A stretch of DNA of 10,511 nucleotides from Entamoeba histolytica HM-1:IMSS (Eukaryota > Evosea > Mastigamoebida > Endamoebidae), in NCBI RefSeq assembly GCF_000208925.1, contig NW_001915280.1, positions 1-10,511 on the forward strand, read 5' to 3'. Both the position numbers and the translations under genes were made by a program. Under the pieces are notes generated by a model. It was not told the DNA's origin. It was given only the letters and a program-made list of their open reading frames with translations, and ran no database searches. Shown here one piece after another: positions 8,811 to 10,511 of the stretch; position 1 is the first letter of the stretch; each line of letters opens with the position of its first letter.

Positions 8811-8899
8811 ATTTGAATATATTTCAATGAAATGACAATGAAATATGATATTTATGGCAACGAAAAAAGCAAATAATTGAAAAAGAAGAGAATGAATGA

Positions 8900-9148
8900 T
8901 ATAAAAGAATAAAAAGAAAGTAAGAAGTAGAATATGATGAAGAAAGAATAAAAGTAGAAAGGAGAGAATATAAAAAGAAAGAAGATAAAGTGTAATAAAA
9001 GAAAAGAGATGATAAAAGAAGAAAAGAATGAAAAAAAATAAAAGATGCAAATTTTATTGAAACAAATAAAAAAAGTGCAAAATTTAATGATGCAAAAATT
9101 AATGATGCAAAATATTTAGCAACATATTTTATTGATGCAAAATATTTT
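8900..9148 (+). repeat. dispersed direct repeat, copy A
   Basis: This copy covers the charged-coil and DAK part of the decayed gene. It shares with copy B an exact 23-base match (8900-8922 against 9851-9873), an aligned middle (AATTTAATGATGCAAAA against AATTTAATGATGTAAAA), and a 24-base end block with one mismatch (9125-9148 against 10015-10038). The order and orientation of the three blocks are kept. Confidence 0.65.
9084..9112 (+). repeat. 15-bp tandem repeat encoding NDAK units
   Basis: The 14-mer TTAATGATGCAAAA occurs at 9084-9097 and again at 9099-9112, a period of 15 bases or five codons. The shorter core GATGCAAA also occurs at 9044 and 9134. All four cores are in the same reading frame, giving repeated Asp-Ala-Lys/Asn. 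Confidence 0.75.
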
Positions 9149-9214
9149 GAAATAAAAATAATTCATCATTTGATATTATTATTATATTTGATAATAAATT
9201 ATATTATATATTAA

Positions 9215-9735
9215 ATACATCATATTTCTTTATTATTTATCTTTCTTTTCTTTTTATTATTTCATATATTAAATTATTATTCATTCATTTATTATTTATA
9301 TTTCATTTATTAAATAAAATGAAAATGAAATTGTAAAATAATAATCAATTAAATATTCATGAATAATAATTTATTAATATTTAATAATTGAAATAACAAA
9401 TAATAAAGTAACAATAATGATATATTCAATATATTCTTTATTTAATTTGTTCAATATTAGATTATTCTATTTCATTATTTTATTTCATTTTCTTCATTAT
9501 TTTATTTCATTTATTATTTCATATTCATTTATTATTTTTTAAAATCAAATAAACAATAATATTGATATTCATTCATCATATTCATTTAATATAATAAATA
9601 TACACAACATTTCAGAATAAATAATGAATAATTAAGAATGGAAATATTGAATTATTCAATATTTTGTTCAACATAAAATCAATAAAACATATAATTTGAT
9701 AATACACAAATGAAATATTAAAGAAATATACAATA
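9215..9735. other. AT-rich spacer between the two repeat copies
   Basis: The spacer is dominated by TTCATT/ATTATT words with mixed strand bias. It contains a short tandem repeat (9471-9511) and a near-palindromic stretch at about 9301-9330 (TTTCATTTATT facing AAATAAAATGAAA). No gene or RNA is supported. Confidence 0.5.
9471..9511. repeat. 22-bp-period tandem duplication
   Basis: The 19-mer TTCATTATTTTATTTCATT occurs exactly at 9471-9489 and 9493-9511, separated by three bases. It lies in a longer T-rich stretch of related words. It is probably a slippage or local duplication product. Confidence 0.7.
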
Positions 9736-9782
9736 TTAAAGAATTAATAAAAAAGAAATAAAAAGAATAAATGAATATAAAA

Positions 9783-10038
9783 TTGATAAATAATAGAAGA
9801 AAGAAATAGAAAAACAATGAAAAACAAATAATATAAAAAGAATATAAAAATATAAAAGAATAAAAAGAAAGTAGAAGAAGAAAGAATATAAAAAGTAATA
9901 AAAGAAAGAATATAATAGTAATAAAAAAGAAGAAATAAAAAGTGTATTTTTATTGTAAAAATTAGAAATAGTCAATAAAAAGTGTCTAATTTAATGATGT
10001 AAAATGATTAATATTATTTTATTGATGAAAAATATTTT
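9783..10038 (+). pseudogene. second, more eroded copy of the charged-coil/DAK gene
   Basis: From 9783 to TAA 9936-9938 one + frame reads as a basic, charged product through TAG and TAA codons (KLINNRRKK, then KNNEKQII, then KESRRRKNIKSNKRKNIIV). After a frame change, the DAK part survives only as KSV-stop-FNDVK and IDEKYF, lining up with KSAKFNDAK and IDAKYF of the copy at 8811-9214. The repeat-encoding stretch is shorter here, so one or more five-codon units differ. The - strand ORF at 9736-9975 is the antisense shadow. Both copies are broken, which suggests a duplicated gene family member or repeated element that died after duplication. Confidence 0.5.
9851..10038 (+). repeat. dispersed direct repeat, copy B
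   Basis: This is the partner of the repeat at 8900-9148, in the same orientation and about 0.9 kb downstream. Copy B is about 60 bases shorter because of deletions in the A/G-rich part and in the DAK region. Confidence 0.65.
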
Positions 10039-10099
10039 ACTCTTTTTTATGTTATTGTTCATATGTATAATTTCATCATGATGTTTATTATATAATCAA

Positions 10100-10136
10100 T
10101 CATATGTGTTATGTTATTATAACATGTAACATGTGA
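10100..10136. repeat. imperfect inverted repeat / hairpin
   Basis: TCATATGTGTTATGTTA (10100-10116) faces TAACATGTAACATGTGA (10120-10136) across a three-base loop TTA. The inner six pairs are perfect. After a two-base GT bulge four more Watson-Crick pairs form, then wobble pairs. It stands out locally for its G/C content. It could be a transcript-end hairpin or a remnant of a mobile-element end, but neither is shown. Confidence 0.5.
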
Positions 10137-10138
10137 TA

Positions 10139-10511
10139 AAATATAAATGAAAATGATATGAATATATGATATAGAATATAAAACAAAAGAATAATAAGAA
10201 TAAATGATAAATAAAAGGAGAAATGATAATCAATGATATAATAAATTCAAAGTATAAAAGATAAATTTAATATTAATATAAATAAAAAGAGAATAAATAT
10301 AAAATGAAAATAGATATAAATGATAAGAATATAAAAGATGAATAAACACATAAACAAATACATCTAAATAGAAAAGAATAACAATAAGAAAATCTAAATA
10401 ATATAAACATAAAAAACATAAAATAAGAATAATATAATAATATAGAGATAATAAGAAGAATACAATGATATAAATAATATAAACAGAGAAATAAATATAA
10501 AAAGAAATGAA
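10139..10511 (+). pseudogene. possible decayed coding remnant running off the window
   Basis: One + frame can be read to the window end, through many TAA and a few TGA codons: GEMIINDIINSKYKR, YKMKIDINDKNIKDE, ENLNNINIKNIK, YNNIEIIRRIQ and YKQRNKYKKK. Composition is almost entirely Lys, Asn, Ile, Asp, Glu and Tyr, which A-rich DNA produces by chance, so the call is weak. It has no recognisable motif. Confidence 0.25.

Larger units (their letters stand above)
8811..9214 (+). pseudogene. decayed gene: charged coil followed by Asp-Ala-Lys repeats
   Basis: One + frame is readable for about 130 codons despite several stops (TGA, TAA). It begins around 8811 and gives YLWQRKKQIIEKEENE, then EVEYDEERIKVERREYKKKE, a highly charged coiled-coil-like segment. 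The last 60 codons (9032-9211, stop TAA 9212-9214) are stop-free and contain the repeated motif DAK: DANFIETNKKSAKFNDAK, then INDAKYLATYFIDAKYF, ending in a hydrophobic tail. The Ala codon GCA is very rare elsewhere in the window yet recurs here in the same codon position, which supports a former protein. The - strand ORF at 8808-9050 is its antisense shadow. The family is not recognised. A second, more eroded copy lies about 900 bp downstream. Confidence 0.55.

Noticed and set aside
8808..9050. - strand 80-codon Phe/Leu-rich ORF as a membrane protein
   Set aside because: The + strand here carries the charged-coil reading that is matched by a second copy downstream, so the - ORF is a shadow.
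9736..9975. - strand 79-codon hydrophobic ORF
   Set aside because: It is the complement of the Lys/Arg/Glu-rich second copy of the decayed gene.
1..10511. Ciliate-type code with TAA/TAG read as Gln across the window
   Set aside because: The intact 247-residue gene uses CAA for all nine Gln and has no in-frame TAA or TAG, and the relics also contain in-frame TGA. Pseudogene decay is simpler, although 6526-6975 keeps the question slightly open.
1..10511. tRNA, rRNA, CRISPR array, insertion sequence or bacterial operon
   Set aside because: No G/C-rich conserved stems, regularly spaced repeats, intact transposase or ribosome-binding sites were seen on either strand.

Overview
The window is extremely AT-rich (roughly 15% G+C by eye, rising to about 30% in the one clear gene). 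It has no bacterial gene density, ribosome-binding sites, operons, rRNA, tRNA or CRISPR array. The only well-supported intact protein looks like part of a CHD1-type chromatin remodeller, so the source is a eukaryote, most likely an AT-rich unicellular one. The lineage cannot be fixed. The long homopolymers and TA-repeats of Plasmodium, Dictyostelium or anaerobic gut fungi are absent, and short TTCATT/AATGAA words dominate instead.

Layout. At 1-1342 the + strand is A-rich with no reliable gene. A decayed + strand gene runs about 1343-2557. It faces, tail to tail, a decayed - strand gene at 2783-3934. At 4171-4371 and 5109-5446 there are + strand coding remnants, and at 5569-5753 a - strand remnant. 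A striking - strand remnant at 6526-6975 keeps one reading frame for about 150 codons despite a dozen stop codons, and 6358-6525 may continue it in another frame. The intact 247-residue CDS is on the - strand at 7333-8076, with a 15-codon upstream ORF at 8109-8156. At 8811-9214 a decayed + strand gene ends in Asp-Ala-Lys repeats. A second, more decayed copy of its 3' part lies at about 9851-10038, followed by an imperfect hairpin at 10100-10136 and a K/N/I-rich region to the end.

Interpretation. Apart from the 247-residue ORF, the window reads as a graveyard of eroded genes. The A-rich strand flips along the window and marks the former coding strand. Most long stop-free ORFs on the T-rich strand (Phe/Leu/Ile/Ser-rich) are antisense shadows of these purine-rich remnants. 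In such biased DNA almost any frame of the A-rich strand looks Lys/Asn/Ile-rich, so the remnants carry moderate or low confidence. No pathway or joint function can be inferred.
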